Positions 26,758 through 36,784 are shown, counted from the first letter of the stretch. The stretch is 64,000 nt of DNA from Palleronia pelagia (GCF_900110115.1 NZ_FOCM01000007.1:1-64000), one strand, 5' to 3'. Notes: generated by a model not told the origin, from the sequence alone. A program made the numbers and translations.

Positions 26758-26780
26758 CGGCGCGGGCCCGCCCCGCGCCG
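26758..26780 (+). other. Intercistronic hairpin between livG- and livF-like genes
   Basis: CGGCGCGGG and CCCGCGCCG form a 9-bp stem with a five-base loop in the 93-base gap between the two ATPase genes. A short TGTTTCTT follows, so partial termination or mRNA end protection are both possible. Confidence 0.5.
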
Positions 26781-26841
26781 TGTTTCTTGAGCAATACGGG
26801 ACGGTCTTCTTGCAAAGATCGCCGGGAGGAGACGAAAGACC

Positions 26842-27591
<750 letters not shown>

Positions 27592-27682
27592 GACGAATTT
27601 ACGAGGGCCCGCCCCGCTCCGCCCGGATAGACCCGGGGGGCGACTGGCCTATGTGCCCGCACAAGTGAAGGAGGAGGAACCG

Positions 27683-29638
27683 ATGCCAGAGACCGACGTG
27701 GAAAAACACGCGCCCAGCCCCGATTTCGTCAAGACGGCGCACGTGGATGCCGCCAAGTACGAAGAAATGTATGCCGCCTCGATCGCCGACCCGGACGCTT
27801 TCTGGGGCGAGCACGGTAAGCGCATCGACTGGATCAAGCCCTTCACCAAGGTGAAGAACACCGATTTCACCTATGGCAAGGTCGACATCCGCTGGTTCGA
27901 GGACGGCACGCTGAACGTGGCCGCCAACTGCATCGACCGCCACCTGAAGGACCGCGGCGACCAGACCGCCATCATCTGGGTCCCGGACGAGGATGACGGC
28001 AGCGACCAGCACATCACCTACCAGCAGCTGCACGCCCACGTGGGCAAGTTCGCCAACGTGCTGAAGGAAATGGGCGTCGGCAAGGGCGACCGGGTGGTGA
28101 TCTACCTGCCGATGATCCCCCAGGCGGCCTATGCCATGCTGGCCTGCGCGCGCATCGGCGCCATCCACTCGGTGGTCTTCGCGGGCTTCTCGCCCGACGC
28201 GCTGGCCAGCCGCGTGAACGGCTCCGAGGCCAAGGTGGTCATCACCGCCGACGGCGGCCCCCGCGGCGGCCGCGTCACCGCGCTGAAGGACAACGCCGAC
28301 AAGGCCTTCGCCAAGGTCAATCACGACGCCAAGATGCTGGTGGTCAAGCGCGCGGGCAACGACATCTCGTGGACCGAGGGCCGCGACCACTGGCTGCACG
28401 AGATGGAGGACAAGGTCTCCGACGACTGCCCGGCCGAGGAGATGAATGCAGAGGATCCGCTGTTCATCCTCTACACCTCGGGCTCGACCGGCCAGCCCAA
28501 GGGCGTGGTCCATAGCCAGGGCGGCTACATCGTCTATACCGCGATGACCCACCAGTACACGTTCGACTACCACGATGGCGACATCTACTGGTGCACCGCG
28601 GACGTGGGCTGGGTGACCGGCCACAGCTATATCGTCTACGGGCCGCTCGCCAACGGCGCGACCACCGTGATGTTCGAGGGCGTGCCCACCTATCCCGATG
28701 CGGGCCGCTGCTGGAAGGTCTGCCAGGACCACGGCGTGAACCAGTTCTACACCGCCCCCACCGCCATTCGCGCGCTCATGGGCAAGGGGACCGAGTTCGT
28801 CGAGAAATACGACCTGTCGTCGCTGAAGGTCCTGGGCACGGTGGGCGAGCCCATCAACCCCGAGGCCTGGAACTGGTACAACGACGTGGTCGGCAAGGGG
28901 AAATGCCCCATCGTCGACACCTGGTGGCAGACCGAGACGGGCGGCCACATGCTGACCCCCCTGCCCGGCGCCACGCCCACCAAGCCCGGCTCGGCCACGC
29001 GCCCGTTCTTCGGCGTGCAGCCCGTGGTGCTGGATCCCGAAAGCGGGAAGGTCAAGGAAGGCAACGGCGTCGAGGGCGTGCTGGCCATCGCCGACAGCTG
29101 GCCGTCGCAGATGCGCACGGTCTACGGCGACCACGACCGGTTCATGAACACCTACTTCCAGCAGTACAAGGGCTACTACTTCACCGAAGACGGCTGCATG
29201 CGAGACGAGGACGGGTATTACTGGATCACCGGCCGCGTAGACGACGTGCTGAACGTGTCGGGCCACCGTATGGGCACCGCCGAGATCGAGAGCGCGCTGG
29301 TCGCCCACAAGGCGGTGAACGAGGCCGCGGTGGTCGGTGTGCCCCACGACGTGAAGGGCCAGGCGATCTACTGCTACGTGTCGCTCATGGACGGCAACCA
29401 GCCCTCGGACGAGCTGAAGAAAGAGCTTCAGGACTGGGTCCGCGGCGAGATCGGGCCCATCGCCAAGCCCGACTACATCCAGTGGGCGCCCGGGCTGCCC
29501 AAGACCCGCTCGGGCAAGATCATGCGCCGCATCCTGCGCAAGGTCGCCGTGAACGAGCACGACCAGCTGGGCGATACCTCGACCCTGGCCGAGCCCGAGG
29601 TGGTCGACGACCTGATCGAGAACCGGCTGAACAAGTAG
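27683..29638 (+). CDS. acs: Acetyl-CoA synthetase
   Basis: A protein of 651 residues, the usual length of AMP-forming acetate-CoA ligase (acetate + ATP + CoA to acetyl-CoA). Visible motifs are the adenylation loop [16 protein letters not shown], the TWWQTETGG acid-recognition segment, the hinge [22 protein letters not shown] and the catalytic Lys612 in [10 protein letters not shown], which in relatives is controlled by acetylation. AGGAGGAGG stands before ATG 27683. Placed after the LIV-type importer genes, it suggests that imported substrate, or a product of it, is activated to acyl-CoA. A terminator follows at 29662. Confidence 0.97.
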   Translation: MPETDVEKHAPSPDFVKTAHVDAAKYEEMYAASIADPDAFWGEHGKRIDWIKPFTKVKNTDFTYGKVDIRWFEDGTLNVAANCIDRHLKDRGDQTAIIWVPDEDDGSDQHITYQQLHAHVGKFANVLKEMGVGKGDRVVIYLPMIPQAAYAMLACARIGAIHSVVFAGFSPDALASRVNGSEAKVVITADGGPRGGRVTALKDNADKAFAKVNHDAKMLVVKRAGNDISWTEGRDHWLHEMEDKVSDDCPAEEMNAEDPLFILYTSGSTGQPKGVVHSQGGYIVYTAMTHQYTFDYHDGDIYWCTADVGWVTGHSYIVYGPLANGATTVMFEGVPTYPDAGRCWKVCQDHGVNQFYTAPTAIRALMGKGTEFVEKYDLSSLKVLGTVGEPINPEAWNWYNDVVGKGKCPIVDTWWQTETGGHMLTPLPGATPTKPGSATRPFFGVQPVVLDPESGKVKEGNGVEGVLAIADSWPSQMRTVYGDHDRFMNTYFQQYKGYYFTEDGCMRDEDGYYWITGRVDDVLNVSGHRMGTAEIESALVAHKAVNEAAVVGVPHDVKGQAIYCYVSLMDGNQPSDELKKELQDWVRGEIGPIAKPDYIQWAPGLPKTRSGKIMRRILRKVAVNEHDQLGDTSTLAEPEVVDDLIENRLNK

Positions 29639-29661
29639 ACGGGGTTTTGAACGAGTACCGG

Positions 29662-29690
29662 GCGCGGGGCGCAAGCTCCGCGCTTTTTTT
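29662..29690 (+). terminator. Rho-independent terminator of the importer-acs operon
   Basis: GCGCGGGGC, loop GCAA and GCTCCGCGC (one G-U pair) form a 9-bp stem followed by seven T, 24 bases after the acs stop. It is the clearest intrinsic terminator in the window. Confidence 0.9.
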
Positions 29691-29867
29691 GTGTGAAAGT
29701 GCTTGCTCAGGGAGGATCTCTGACAGCGCCAGTAGCAAGGCTGTAGAGCGGATTTTTGAACTGTGAGGGAGAACGCAGGTCGAAGATGTGGAGGCGAAAG
29801 CCCTTCCCGAACAGGCCACAGGGTTGATAGAGTCGGGTTAGCTCAGCATTGAATCCAACGGTGAATT

Positions 29868-30992
29868 TTGTTTCCTATCCTTATCTCAGCGCCATCTACT
29901 CTGTATTTCTTTACACGAGACGATGATGATGACTTCGACATAGACATCGAGAAGGTCAATTCGGGCACCTATAGTCCGCTGAAACTCCATCGTGTATCTT
30001 TCTTCTTAGACGCTGGATTGGAAGGTGGGAGCCCTATGGGTTTCGGCTTTGATGGATCAATGCTGCTACCCAGAACTCCCTCAGTATCTACGCCCGACGC
30101 AGCAATGGATTGTTTCAATTGCGTGAAGGCTGCGATGATGCTGGGAGGACTAGCGCTGGATGCGTCAACCCACGGGACGATGGGATTCGGTGAGTTAAAA
30201 TCAACCGGCTACTTTAGATACACTCGCGCTCTGGGCTCCGAGGCCCAAATCAGTCAAGCCCTCCAAGAAGGCGGCGCTGGTGGCCAGCTAAATATTTCGT
30301 TGTTGTCTCCAAGGCGAATTACCCAGAATGAAGTTGAGGATGCTTACGTCGAGGGCCAAAAGGTCTTTAGCCATTTGACCAACCTTAACGCCGCATACCT
30401 CTCTTTAGCATATTCAAGTCTGCGCCGCTCGGAAACGCGTAATGCTCTAGTTTTTGGCTGGGTTGCCTGCGAGCAAGTCATCCAGCAAATATGGGACGAG
30501 TTTTTGATTGGGGAAATAAAATTTTACGGCACGGAAAATCGAAGAAAGCGCCTCAAAGAGACGAGAAATGTCGCGCCAAAGTTAGAGCTTTTAGCGTTGG
30601 CCAAGATAATCTCAGAAGATACCTATGAGACGCTAGCCGTCGCCCGGAAAGCTAGGAATAATTTTGCCCACAAGGGCGGGGCTGTAACCTTCAATAGTGC
30701 TCTGGAATGCGTAAAGGGTCTGATCCTACTGATACAAGAATTCGCTGACCTTAAGGGCGTGTCGACAGGCACCTCGCACCTCTTCGAGATCTACAATGCA
30801 AGCGAAAAAGAAGACGCGGAACGCTCCGGGCTAGGGGCAACCAATGCAGAAAACATCGATTGGGAGAACGTCAAGTATTGGCGAGAGATGTATAAGATTC
30901 CGGGCGATGAACGCTGGGAGGGCGACAAAAGTCTTCTGGATGGCATCGAACTCATGGATGCAACTGAGGATGAAGACGGGAAAGCTGACTGA
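29868..30992 (+). CDS. HEPN-domain protein of unknown function on foreign-looking DNA
   Basis: A protein of 374 residues. The N-terminal 140 or so match no family I know. The region about 150-300 is helical and contains RNNFAH at 263-268, an exact RNxxxH motif as found in metal-independent HEPN ribonucleases (RnlA, LsoA, Abi-type, CRISPR Csm6/Cas13 relatives), preceded by a helix EQVIQQIWDEFL. The C-terminal 70 residues are acidic. The DNA is visibly richer in A+T than both sides and uses codons such as TTA, ATA and AGA that are rare in neighbours, which suggests transfer. There is no ATG near the 5' end; TTG 29868 opens the frame after a TGA and its ribosome site is weak, so the start is uncertain. 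A role in defence is only an inference. Confidence 0.72.
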   Translation: MFPILISAPSTLYFFTRDDDDDFDIDIEKVNSGTYSPLKLHRVSFFLDAGLEGGSPMGFGFDGSMLLPRTPSVSTPDAAMDCFNCVKAAMMLGGLALDASTHGTMGFGELKSTGYFRYTRALGSEAQISQALQEGGAGGQLNISLLSPRRITQNEVEDAYVEGQKVFSHLTNLNAAYLSLAYSSLRRSETRNALVFGWVACEQVIQQIWDEFLIGEIKFYGTENRRKRLKETRNVAPKLELLALAKIISEDTYETLAVARKARNNFAHKGGAVTFNSALECVKGLILLIQEFADLKGVSTGTSHLFEIYNASEKEDAERSGLGATNAENIDWENVKYWREMYKIPGDERWEGDKSLLDGIELMDATEDEDGKAD

Positions 30993-31084
30993 GGGCGAAA
31001 TGACTGTCCGAGCGTCAGATTGGGCGAACAGGAGCAATGATTAGCCTTTGCTTCGCCAGCGCTGTTTGAATGAGTCGTGGAACC

Positions 31085-31429
31085 ATGCCCCCCAAAGACT
31101 ACCCCGAAACCCCCGATGGCCGCTACTTCGTCTCCAAGGGGCGGCTGTGGCGGAAGACCGACCCGCGCCTCGACGACAGCGAACGGCGGGCAGCGGTGAA
31201 GGCGCTCATGCAGGCGCGGCGCGACGTGGGGCGGGCCGAGACGGAGGCACAGGAACGCGACGCCCGCGACCGGGTGGACGCCGCCAAGAAGCGGTTGGGC
31301 GAACGCGGGCCGGTCTGGTGGGACGACGGTGCGCCAGACGAGACGCGTAAGGCGCCCTGGAACTCCAGCTACGCGGAGTGGTGGGACGGGCTCGACGACG
31401 ACGCAAGGGCGCGCGGCAACCCCGACTAG
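31085..31429 (+). CDS. Conserved alphaproteobacterial small protein (PDGRYFV family)
   Basis: A protein of 114 residues. It resembles a family seen in many alphaproteobacteria and often labelled, without good reason, biopolymer transporter Tol: TPDGRYFVSKGRLWRKTDPRLD, a central charged helix (VKALMQARRDVGRAE) and the end RLGERGPVWWDDGAP, APWNSSYAEWW. No membrane segment or export signal. Function unknown. ATG 31085 (MPPKDYPETPDG) is taken; ATG 31070 is an alternative. Its stop shares the CTAG tetranucleotide with the stop of the convergent DUF1989 gene. Composition is back to the high-G+C host type. Confidence 0.75.
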   Translation: MPPKDYPETPDGRYFVSKGRLWRKTDPRLDDSERRAAVKALMQARRDVGRAETEAQERDARDRVDAAKKRLGERGPVWWDDGAPDETRKAPWNSSYAEWWDGLDDDARARGNPD

Positions 31430-32274
31430 CGGCCGTGGCTGCCGTCGTAGCCGCTGACCCGGGTCGCCTGCCAGTTGCGAAGCACGTCGTCGGCGGGTCG
31501 CAGCACCTCCATGCGCAAGGCGTGGCAGACCGCCGTGTCCGACGAATGCTCGGCCCCGCAATCGCCGCCGGGGCATGCGCTCAGCACCGCCAGCAGGTCG
31601 ATCTCGGCCAGAAGGTCCAGGTGATCGCCCGCCCGCGCCGGGCTGGCCTTCATGAAGTATCGCCCCTCATCGGCGGTGAAGCCCGTGCACATGAACACGT
31701 TCAGAACGTCGTGCACGTAGGGCTCGGCCTCGTGCAGGCTCAAGCCGGTGGCGTCGGCCAGCGCGCGGGTCAGGTTGGAATGGCAGCAGTGGTGATAGTC
31801 GCCGCCGCCCAGCAGGTGCGCGGTGTAGGGATCGCAGCGCGTGCCGATGACGTCATGCACCCGCCCGCCGAACGCGTCCGTGCCGTACCAGTCCAGGCTG
31901 TCGGCGATCACAGTCGCCATGGGCCGCAGGTAGGGAAACCCCGACCACAGCCGGTCGCCGACGTCGACATGAGTGCCGTGCAGCGCCCGCGTCTTGCCGC
32001 TGTAGAACCGTTCGGACAGGTTGCCGTCGGCGAACAGGTTCAGGTCCCCCACCTGCGCGCCGTCCGGGCAGGCGATGCGCAACACGTGGCCCGCGGGCAC
32101 ACGGATGGCCGCCGCGTCGCGCGGCGGGACGCGCACCTGGTCGACCGCGCGCAGATCGGACCTGACACGGGCGATACGGTCGGCATCGACCGGCGGCAGG
32201 GCATCGGTGGGATAGCAGATGACCGGCGCGACCGCGCGCCGGCGGTCGGCGTCGTCAGGTGACGGCATCGCCAT
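31426..32274 (-). CDS. DUF1989 (urea carboxylase-associated family) protein
   Basis: A protein of 282 residues of the DUF1989 family, whose members are encoded near urea carboxylase and allophanate hydrolase or guanidine genes and are proposed to act on carbamoyl- or guanidine-type compounds. Family segments include LRIACPDGAQVGDLNLFA, the His/Cys-rich GGGDYHHCCHSNLTRAL and DVLNVFMCTGF, which look like metal ligands. No urea or guanidine genes are next to it here. ATG 32274 is chosen because AGCAGG lies six bases upstream; it overlaps the lipoprotein gene's end by 20 bases. Further in-frame ATGs are at 32298 and 32268. Confidence 0.82.
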   Translation of the reverse strand: MAMPSPDDADRRRAVAPVICYPTDALPPVDADRIARVRSDLRAVDQVRVPPRDAAAIRVPAGHVLRIACPDGAQVGDLNLFADGNLSERFYSGKTRALHGTHVDVGDRLWSGFPYLRPMATVIADSLDWYGTDAFGGRVHDVIGTRCDPYTAHLLGGGDYHHCCHSNLTRALADATGLSLHEAEPYVHDVLNVFMCTGFTADEGRYFMKASPARAGDHLDLLAEIDLLAVLSACPGGDCGAEHSSDTAVCHALRMEVLRPADDVLRNWQATRVSGYDGSHGR

Positions 32275-32506
32275 CGCAGACCTGCTGGCCGGTGGCATCG
32301 CGCAGCGGGATCCCCGTGGGGGTGGCCGACGCCTCGAGCGCGAGGCCCCAGCACCCGTTCGAATCCCGGATCAGGAAGCCGGGGTTCATGCCCTGCGGCA
32401 GCGCCGCCAGCGCGGCGGCCGAGGGCTGCGCGCTCCGCCCGCCCGTTGCTTCGACACATCCCGTGAGGGCGACCAGCGCCGCGACCAGAATTAGCTGACG
32501 TCTCAC
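32255..32506 (-). CDS. Small predicted lipoprotein
   Basis: A protein of 83 residues with a lipoprotein signal: RRQLILVAALVALTGC, with the lipid-accepting Cys17 in lipobox ALTGC. The rest contains a two-Cys segment (SNGCWGLAL, GQQVCDGDAV). No family recognised. GTG 32506 is preferred because a run of six G stands six bases upstream; ATG 32530 would place the same run inside the gene. It overlaps the DUF1989 gene, which follows on the same strand, so they are likely co-expressed. Confidence 0.68.
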   Translation of the reverse strand: MRRQLILVAALVALTGCVEATGGRSAQPSAAALAALPQGMNPGFLIRDSNGCWGLALEASATPTGIPLRDATGQQVCDGDAVT

Positions 32507-32681
32507 CCGGCGCCCCCCTTTCAAATCCATATCGCGGCGACGCTACCATGGCCCCCCGGGGGGTCAAGCAGGCCGCTTTTGGGAAATTTGTCGGCGGTTT
32601 CGATTGTGGCATTAAGGTTCTGTTCACCTCCCGGACCCAGATTAAGAGGAAGTTAACCTCAACGCCCCGAGGCCCCGCCCC

Positions 32682-32966
32682 ATGCTGTCCGTCGACACAC
32701 CGCCCGACATCGCGATGTTCCGCCTCGCCGGGCTGCGCCAGGCCGCACGGCGCGAGGCGCGCAGGCTCGAGGCTGCGGCGGGATCGCGGTCGGAATACTA
32801 CGCGGCCCCCGCCCCCGCTCCGGTGGCCGCGGGACCCGTCCGCAGGCTTGCCCTGACACGGGTGCCGTCCCTGCCGCTGCCCCCGCCGGCCCAAGGCGCG
32901 CGGACGGCGAACCATGCCCCGGTGACGGGGGCGCCGCGCGAAAGGCAACTCGACGCACTTTTCTAG
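32682..32966 (+). CDS. Hypothetical Pro/Ala-rich protein
   Basis: A predicted 94-residue protein with a helical basic start (FRLAGLRQAARREARRLEAA) and a Pro/Ala-rich remainder (APAPAPVAAGPV). No family recognised and no membrane segment. The ATG is preceded by CGAGGCC at a fair distance. Coding is supported only by the absence of another gene and the frame's position between divergent units; it may be spurious. Confidence 0.4.
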   Translation: MLSVDTPPDIAMFRLAGLRQAARREARRLEAAAGSRSEYYAAPAPAPVAAGPVRRLALTRVPSLPLPPPAQGARTANHAPVTGAPRERQLDALF

Positions 32967-33131
32967 GCTCCCCCCGTCCCGTGGCGCGCCGCTGGCCCCT
33001 GCTCTAGGCGCGTCCGGCCGCCCGTATTGGCCCCGAAGACCCAACCCGCTTTCCACCTGCGGCCGGCTGCCCTATATGTGGCGATTGACAGGCTCCGGAA
33101 CACACGGGGCGGCAGAGGGAACGAGGAATGC

Positions 33132-33620
33132 ATGGCCGACAACCCGCACAAGAATGACGTGAGCTTCATCAAGGCACTGGCCGAGCTGCTGCGCGAGAAC
33201 GATCTGACCGAATTGCGGGTCAAGCGGGAATATGGCGAGGACGACAGCCTGGACGTGCGCGTGAGCCGCGAAAAGCACGTGGTCGCCCAGGCCACCGCCG
33301 CGCCCGCCCCGGCCCCCGCGCCCGCCGCGCAGGCCCCCGCGGCGCAACCCGCGCCCGAGCCGGTGAACGACGACCCGGCCAGCCAGCCCGGCGCCGTGAC
33401 GTCGCCCATGGTGGGCACCGTCTACATGGCGCCTGAACCTGGCGCGGCCAATTTCGTGTCGACCGGCGACACCGTGAGCGAAGGCCAGACGCTGCTGATC
33501 GTCGAGGCCATGAAGACCATGAACCACATCCCGGCGCCGCGCGCGGGCAAGGTCAAGCGCATCCTGATCGAGGATGGCGCCCCGGTGGAATTCGGCGCCC
33601 CCCTGATGATCATCGAATAA
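33132..33620 (+). CDS. accB: Biotin carboxyl carrier protein of acetyl-CoA carboxylase
   Basis: A protein of 162 residues. N-terminal domain (FIKALAELLRENDLTELRVK), then an Ala/Pro linker of about 40 residues, then a biotinyl domain starting at VTSPMVGTVY with the attachment motif EAMKTMN (Lys128). It carries the carboxyl group made by AccC to the transferase in the first step of fatty acid synthesis. GAGGAA lies before ATG 33132. The accC gene follows after nine bases. Confidence 0.97.
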   Translation: MADNPHKNDVSFIKALAELLRENDLTELRVKREYGEDDSLDVRVSREKHVVAQATAAPAPAPAPAAQAPAAQPAPEPVNDDPASQPGAVTSPMVGTVYMAPEPGAANFVSTGDTVSEGQTLLIVEAMKTMNHIPAPRAGKVKRILIEDGAPVEFGAPLMIIE

Positions 33621-33629
33621 GGCGCAGGC

Positions 33630-34976
33630 ATGTTCGACAAGATCCTGATTGCCAACCGCGGCGAAATCGCCCTTCGCGTCATCCGGGCCGCCCGCGAGAT
33701 GGGCGTGGCCACGGTGGCGGTGCACTCCACCGCCGACTCGGACGCGATGCACGTGCGCATGGCCGACGAATCCGTGTGCATCGGCCCGCCCTCGGCCGCG
33801 CAAAGCTACCTGAGTTTTCCGGCCATCATCTCGGCCTGCGAGATCACGGGCGCGCAGGCGATCCATCCCGGCTATGGCTTCCTGTCCGAGAACGCCAATT
33901 TCGTGCAGATCGTCGAGGATCACGAGCTGACCTTCATCGGCCCCCGGGCCGAGCATATCCGCATGATGGGCGACAAGATCACCGCCAAGGACACGATGAA
34001 GAAACTGGGCGTGCCCTGCGTGCCCGGCAGCGATGGCGGCGTCGCCGACCTGGACGAGGCCGGGAAAGTCGCCGGCCACATGGGCTACCCGGTCATCATC
34101 AAGGCCACCGCCGGCGGCGGCGGGCGCGGCATGAAGCTGGCCCGGTCCGAGGGCGAACTGGAGCAGGCCTGGTATTCCGCGCGGTCCGAGGCCAAGGCCG
34201 CGTTCGGCAACGACGAGGTCTATATCGAGAAATACCTGGGCACCCCGCGCCATATCGAGGTGCAGGTCTTCGGCGACGGCAAGGGCAACGCCGTGCACCT
34301 GGGCGAGCGGGATTGCTCGCTGCAACGTCGCCACCAGAAGGTCTTCGAAGAGGCGCCCGGCCCCGCCATCACCCCCGAACAACGCGCCGAGATCGGCCGC
34401 ACCTGCGCCGAGGCCGTGGCGAACATCAATTACGCCGGCGCCGGCACCATCGAGTTCCTGTTCGAGGACGGCCAGTTCTATTTCATCGAAATGAACACCC
34501 GCCTCCAGGTCGAGCACCCGGTGACCGAGGCAGTGTTCGGCGTGGACCTCGTGCGCGAGCAGATCCGGGTCGCGGCGGGGCTGCCCATGTCCTTCGGCCA
34601 GGACGACCTGAGCATCAACGGACACGCCATCGAGGTGCGGCTGAACGCAGAAAAGCTGCCCAGCTTCAGCCCCTCGCCCGGCCGGATCTCGCAGTATCAT
34701 GCGCCCGGCGGCCTGGGCGTGCGGATGGACAGCGCGCTTTACGACGGCTACCGGATCCCGCCCTACTACGACAGCCTGATCGGCAAGCTGATCGTTCACG
34801 GCCGCGACCGGCCCGAGGCGCTGTCGCGCCTCAGCCGCGCCCTGGGCGAGTTGATCATCGACGGCGTGGACACCACCGTGCCGCTGTTCCATGCCCTGCT
34901 GCGCGAGCCCGCCGTTCAAAGCGGCGACTATACCATCCACTGGCTCGAGCACTGGCTCGAAACCAACCTGCAGTAA
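33630..34976 (+). CDS. accC: Biotin carboxylase subunit of acetyl-CoA carboxylase
   Basis: A protein of 448 residues, the family's usual length. Visible are the N-terminal [28 protein letters not shown], the ATP-grasp Gly-rich loop [10 protein letters not shown], the conserved SLQRRHQKV segment and the catalytic [14 protein letters not shown]. It carboxylates biotin on AccB with ATP and bicarbonate. It lies in an accB-accC pair, with aat starting 10 bases beyond its stop, so the three genes are probably one transcript. Confidence 0.98.
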   Translation: MFDKILIANRGEIALRVIRAAREMGVATVAVHSTADSDAMHVRMADESVCIGPPSAAQSYLSFPAIISACEITGAQAIHPGYGFLSENANFVQIVEDHELTFIGPRAEHIRMMGDKITAKDTMKKLGVPCVPGSDGGVADLDEAGKVAGHMGYPVIIKATAGGGGRGMKLARSEGELEQAWYSARSEAKAAFGNDEVYIEKYLGTPRHIEVQVFGDGKGNAVHLGERDCSLQRRHQKVFEEAPGPAITPEQRAEIGRTCAEAVANINYAGAGTIEFLFEDGQFYFIEMNTRLQVEHPVTEAVFGVDLVREQIRVAAGLPMSFGQDDLSINGHAIEVRLNAEKLPSFSPSPGRISQYHAPGGLGVRMDSALYDGYRIPPYYDSLIGKLIVHGRDRPEALSRLSRALGELIIDGVDTTVPLFHALLREPAVQSGDYTIHWLEHWLETNLQ

Positions 34977-34986
34977 CGGCGGCGGG

Positions 34987-35628
34987 ATGCAGCGCATCTC
35001 GCCGGATCTCCTGGTTCAGGCCTACGCCCAGGGCGTGTTCCCCATGGCCGACAGCCGCGAGTCCGCGGACGTGTTCTGGGTCGATCCGCAATTGCGCGGC
35101 GTCCTGCCCCTGGACGGCTTCCACCTGTCGCGGTCGTTGCGCAGGACCATCCGCCGGGCGCCTTTCGACATCAGCTTCGACCGCGATTTCGACGGCGTGA
35201 TCGCGGGCTGCGCCGACCGGGACGAAACCTGGATCAACGACGAGATCGCGGCCTCCTACGGCCTCCTGCACCGCTCGGGGCTCGCCCATTCCATCGAGCT
35301 TTGGGACGAAGATGGCGCACTGGCCGGAGGAGTCTATGGCGTGAGCCTTGGCGCGGCGTTCTTCGGCGAATCGATGTTTTCGCGCCGCCGCGACGCGTCG
35401 AAGATCGCACTGGCCTACCTGGTGGACCGGTTGCAAAGCTGCGGCTATCGGCTGTTCGATACCCAGTTCATCACGCCGCACCTGGCCTCACTCGGCGGTG
35501 TCGAGATCTCGCGCGCCGAGTACCGCAAGCGCCTGGCCGCCGCGCTGTCCGAGCGGGCGCAGTTCCGGGCCGATCTGCCGATCCCGACGCCCGATCAGCT
35601 GGTGCAGCGCATGACCCAGACGTCGTAG
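34987..35628 (+). CDS. aat: Leucyl/phenylalanyl-tRNA--protein transferase
   Basis: A protein of 213 residues. Family features: LLVQAYAQGVFPMADSRES at the start, FWVDPQLRGVLPLDGFHLSRSLRR, the CADRDETWIND segment, YGVSLGAAFFGESMFS and SKIALAYLV, FDTQFITPHLASLG. It adds Leu or Phe from tRNA to N-terminal Arg/Lys residues, marking proteins for ClpS/ClpAP. Its 3' end overlaps the stop of the convergent DUF2155 gene by 34 bases. The fusion with accBC by short spacing is common in alphaproteobacteria. Confidence 0.97.
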   Translation: MQRISPDLLVQAYAQGVFPMADSRESADVFWVDPQLRGVLPLDGFHLSRSLRRTIRRAPFDISFDRDFDGVIAGCADRDETWINDEIAASYGLLHRSGLAHSIELWDEDGALAGGVYGVSLGAAFFGESMFSRRRDASKIALAYLVDRLQSCGYRLFDTQFITPHLASLGGVEISRAEYRKRLAAALSERAQFRADLPIPTPDQLVQRMTQTS

Positions 35629-35978
35629 CGGCGATCCTCCAGCGCGTTCAGCGCCGGGGACGAGGCGACCATCCACCCGGCGAACCGCGGCTCGGCCACG
35701 CCCGCGTCACGGATCACGAGATAGGCATAGGCGTTGCCCGACGGGTTCTCGACCGGGTAGCGACACTCGCCCAGCGTCACCTGTAGTCGCCCCACCTCCT
35801 CGGTGTCGCCCTGCGTCAGCGAAATGTCCCGCACCTGCCCCGTGGTCTTGTCGAGGCTGCGCAGCACGACGCCCGCCGCCCGGTCGGTGCGGTCCTGCGC
35901 GACGATCGTGTCGCGGAACTGCGCCGTGGCGGGCACCGCCGTCACGGCCAGCGCCAGCGCCGCCATAAGCCGGATCAT
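35595..35978 (-). CDS. DUF2155 periplasmic protein
   Basis: A protein of 127 residues with a signal peptide ([21 protein letters not shown], cleavage after ATA) and a mature domain typical of DUF2155: TLGECRYP and the end [25 protein letters not shown], with two Cys that may form a disulfide. Found in many alphaproteobacteria beside the complex I NDUFA12 gene, as here. Function unknown. Its ATG overlaps the NDUFA12 stop (ATGA). The last 34 bases overlap the aat gene on the other strand. Confidence 0.88.
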   Translation of the reverse strand: MIRLMAALALAVTAVPATAQFRDTIVAQDRTDRAAGVVLRSLDKTTGQVRDISLTQGDTEEVGRLQVTLGECRYPVENPSGNAYAYLVIRDAGVAEPRFAGWMVASSPALNALEDRRYDVWVMRCTS

Positions 35979-36358
35979 TCCGGGCTCCACGCCTCGTAAT
36001 CGGCGCGCGGCTTCGGTTCGGGATTGCGGATCGACCCGGCGGGCGCATAGGCCGCGGGCGTGCCGGTCAGGTTGGGAACGTGCGGTTTTTCCCACTCGCG
36101 ATGGGTCAGCGGACGTTCGGTCGGCGGCTCGTTCCAAGTGTGGTGCAGCCAGCCGTGCCAGTCGGGGTCGATGCGGCTGCCCTCGACCTCGCCATTGTAG
36201 ATCACCCAGCGGCGCGACCCGTCGGCGTTCTGGTAGAACACGTTGCCCTGCCCGTCTTCGCCAACCTTGGTGCCGTGGCGCCAGGACCAGATACGGGTGT
36301 TCAGCGTGGCGCCGTCCCACCATGTGATCGCGCTGAGGATCTTTTTCAGAATGCCCAT
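35975..36358 (-). CDS. NADH:ubiquinone oxidoreductase subunit NDUFA12 (B17.2-like)
   Basis: A protein of 127 residues homologous to the mitochondrial complex I accessory subunit NDUFA12. Seen are [30 protein letters not shown] and the typical [26 protein letters not shown] split by strands. Only alphaproteobacteria among bacteria carry it, and it stabilises the arm of complex I. It leads a two-gene unit with the DUF2155 protein. Other complex I subunits are not in the window. Confidence 0.96.
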   Translation of the reverse strand: MGILKKILSAITWWDGATLNTRIWSWRHGTKVGEDGQGNVFYQNADGSRRWVIYNGEVEGSRIDPDWHGWLHHTWNEPPTERPLTHREWEKPHVPNLTGTPAAYAPAGSIRNPEPKPRADYEAWSPE

Positions 36359-36400
36359 GGAGCCTCCTTCGGGTTGTGCCAGATATGGCCCAGAGCGACC

Positions 36401-36784
36401 TCAACGTCCAGAGGGTTGGCGGGCCGTCACCTCGATCTCGATCCGCATCTCGGGGGCTTGCAGGCGCGCCGACATCATCGTCGCCGCCGGCGGCGCGTCG
36501 CCAAAGGCCGCACGCGTGACCGGCCAGCAGGCGGGCCAGTCGTCAGGGTCGGGCAGGATATAGCTCACCCGGACAACGTCGCGCAGGCTCGCGCCCAACT
36601 CGGCCAAGGCGCCATCGATGGTGGCCAGAGCGTTGCGGCATTGCTGCACCACGTCCTGCGGCATCTCCATGGTGGCGTAGTCATAGCCGGTGGTTCCGGC
36701 CACGAAAATCCAGCCATCGCAGGCCACCGCGCGAGAATATCCAATCCGCGTCTCGAACGGGGAATTTGTCGTCACGCGCCGCAC
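36401..36784 (-). CDS. RidA family protein
   Basis: A protein of 127 residues of the RidA/YjgF (reactive imine deaminase) fold. Seen are SRAVACDGWIFVAGTTGYD, DVVQQCRNALATIDGALAELGA and DVVRVSYIL with the end RIEIEVTARQ. RidA hydrolyses 2-aminoacrylate-type imines; this divergent member has CWPVTRAAFGDAPPAAT near the substrate pocket and may have another substrate. GTG 36784 is chosen because GAGG lies five bases upstream. It lies upstream of the NDUFA12 gene by 42 bases on the same strand. Confidence 0.85.
   Translation of the reverse strand: MRRVTTNSPFETRIGYSRAVACDGWIFVAGTTGYDYATMEMPQDVVQQCRNALATIDGALAELGASLRDVVRVSYILPDPDDWPACWPVTRAAFGDAPPAATMMSARLQAPEMRIEIEVTARQPSGR

Noticed and set aside
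27599-29674. A 691-codon open frame antisense to acs
   Set aside because: Opposite a full acetyl-CoA synthetase; no domain or ribosome-binding site.
32552-32563. CCCCCCGGGGGG palindrome
   Set aside because: No loop, no T run and no symmetric flanks; likely a chance product of high G+C.
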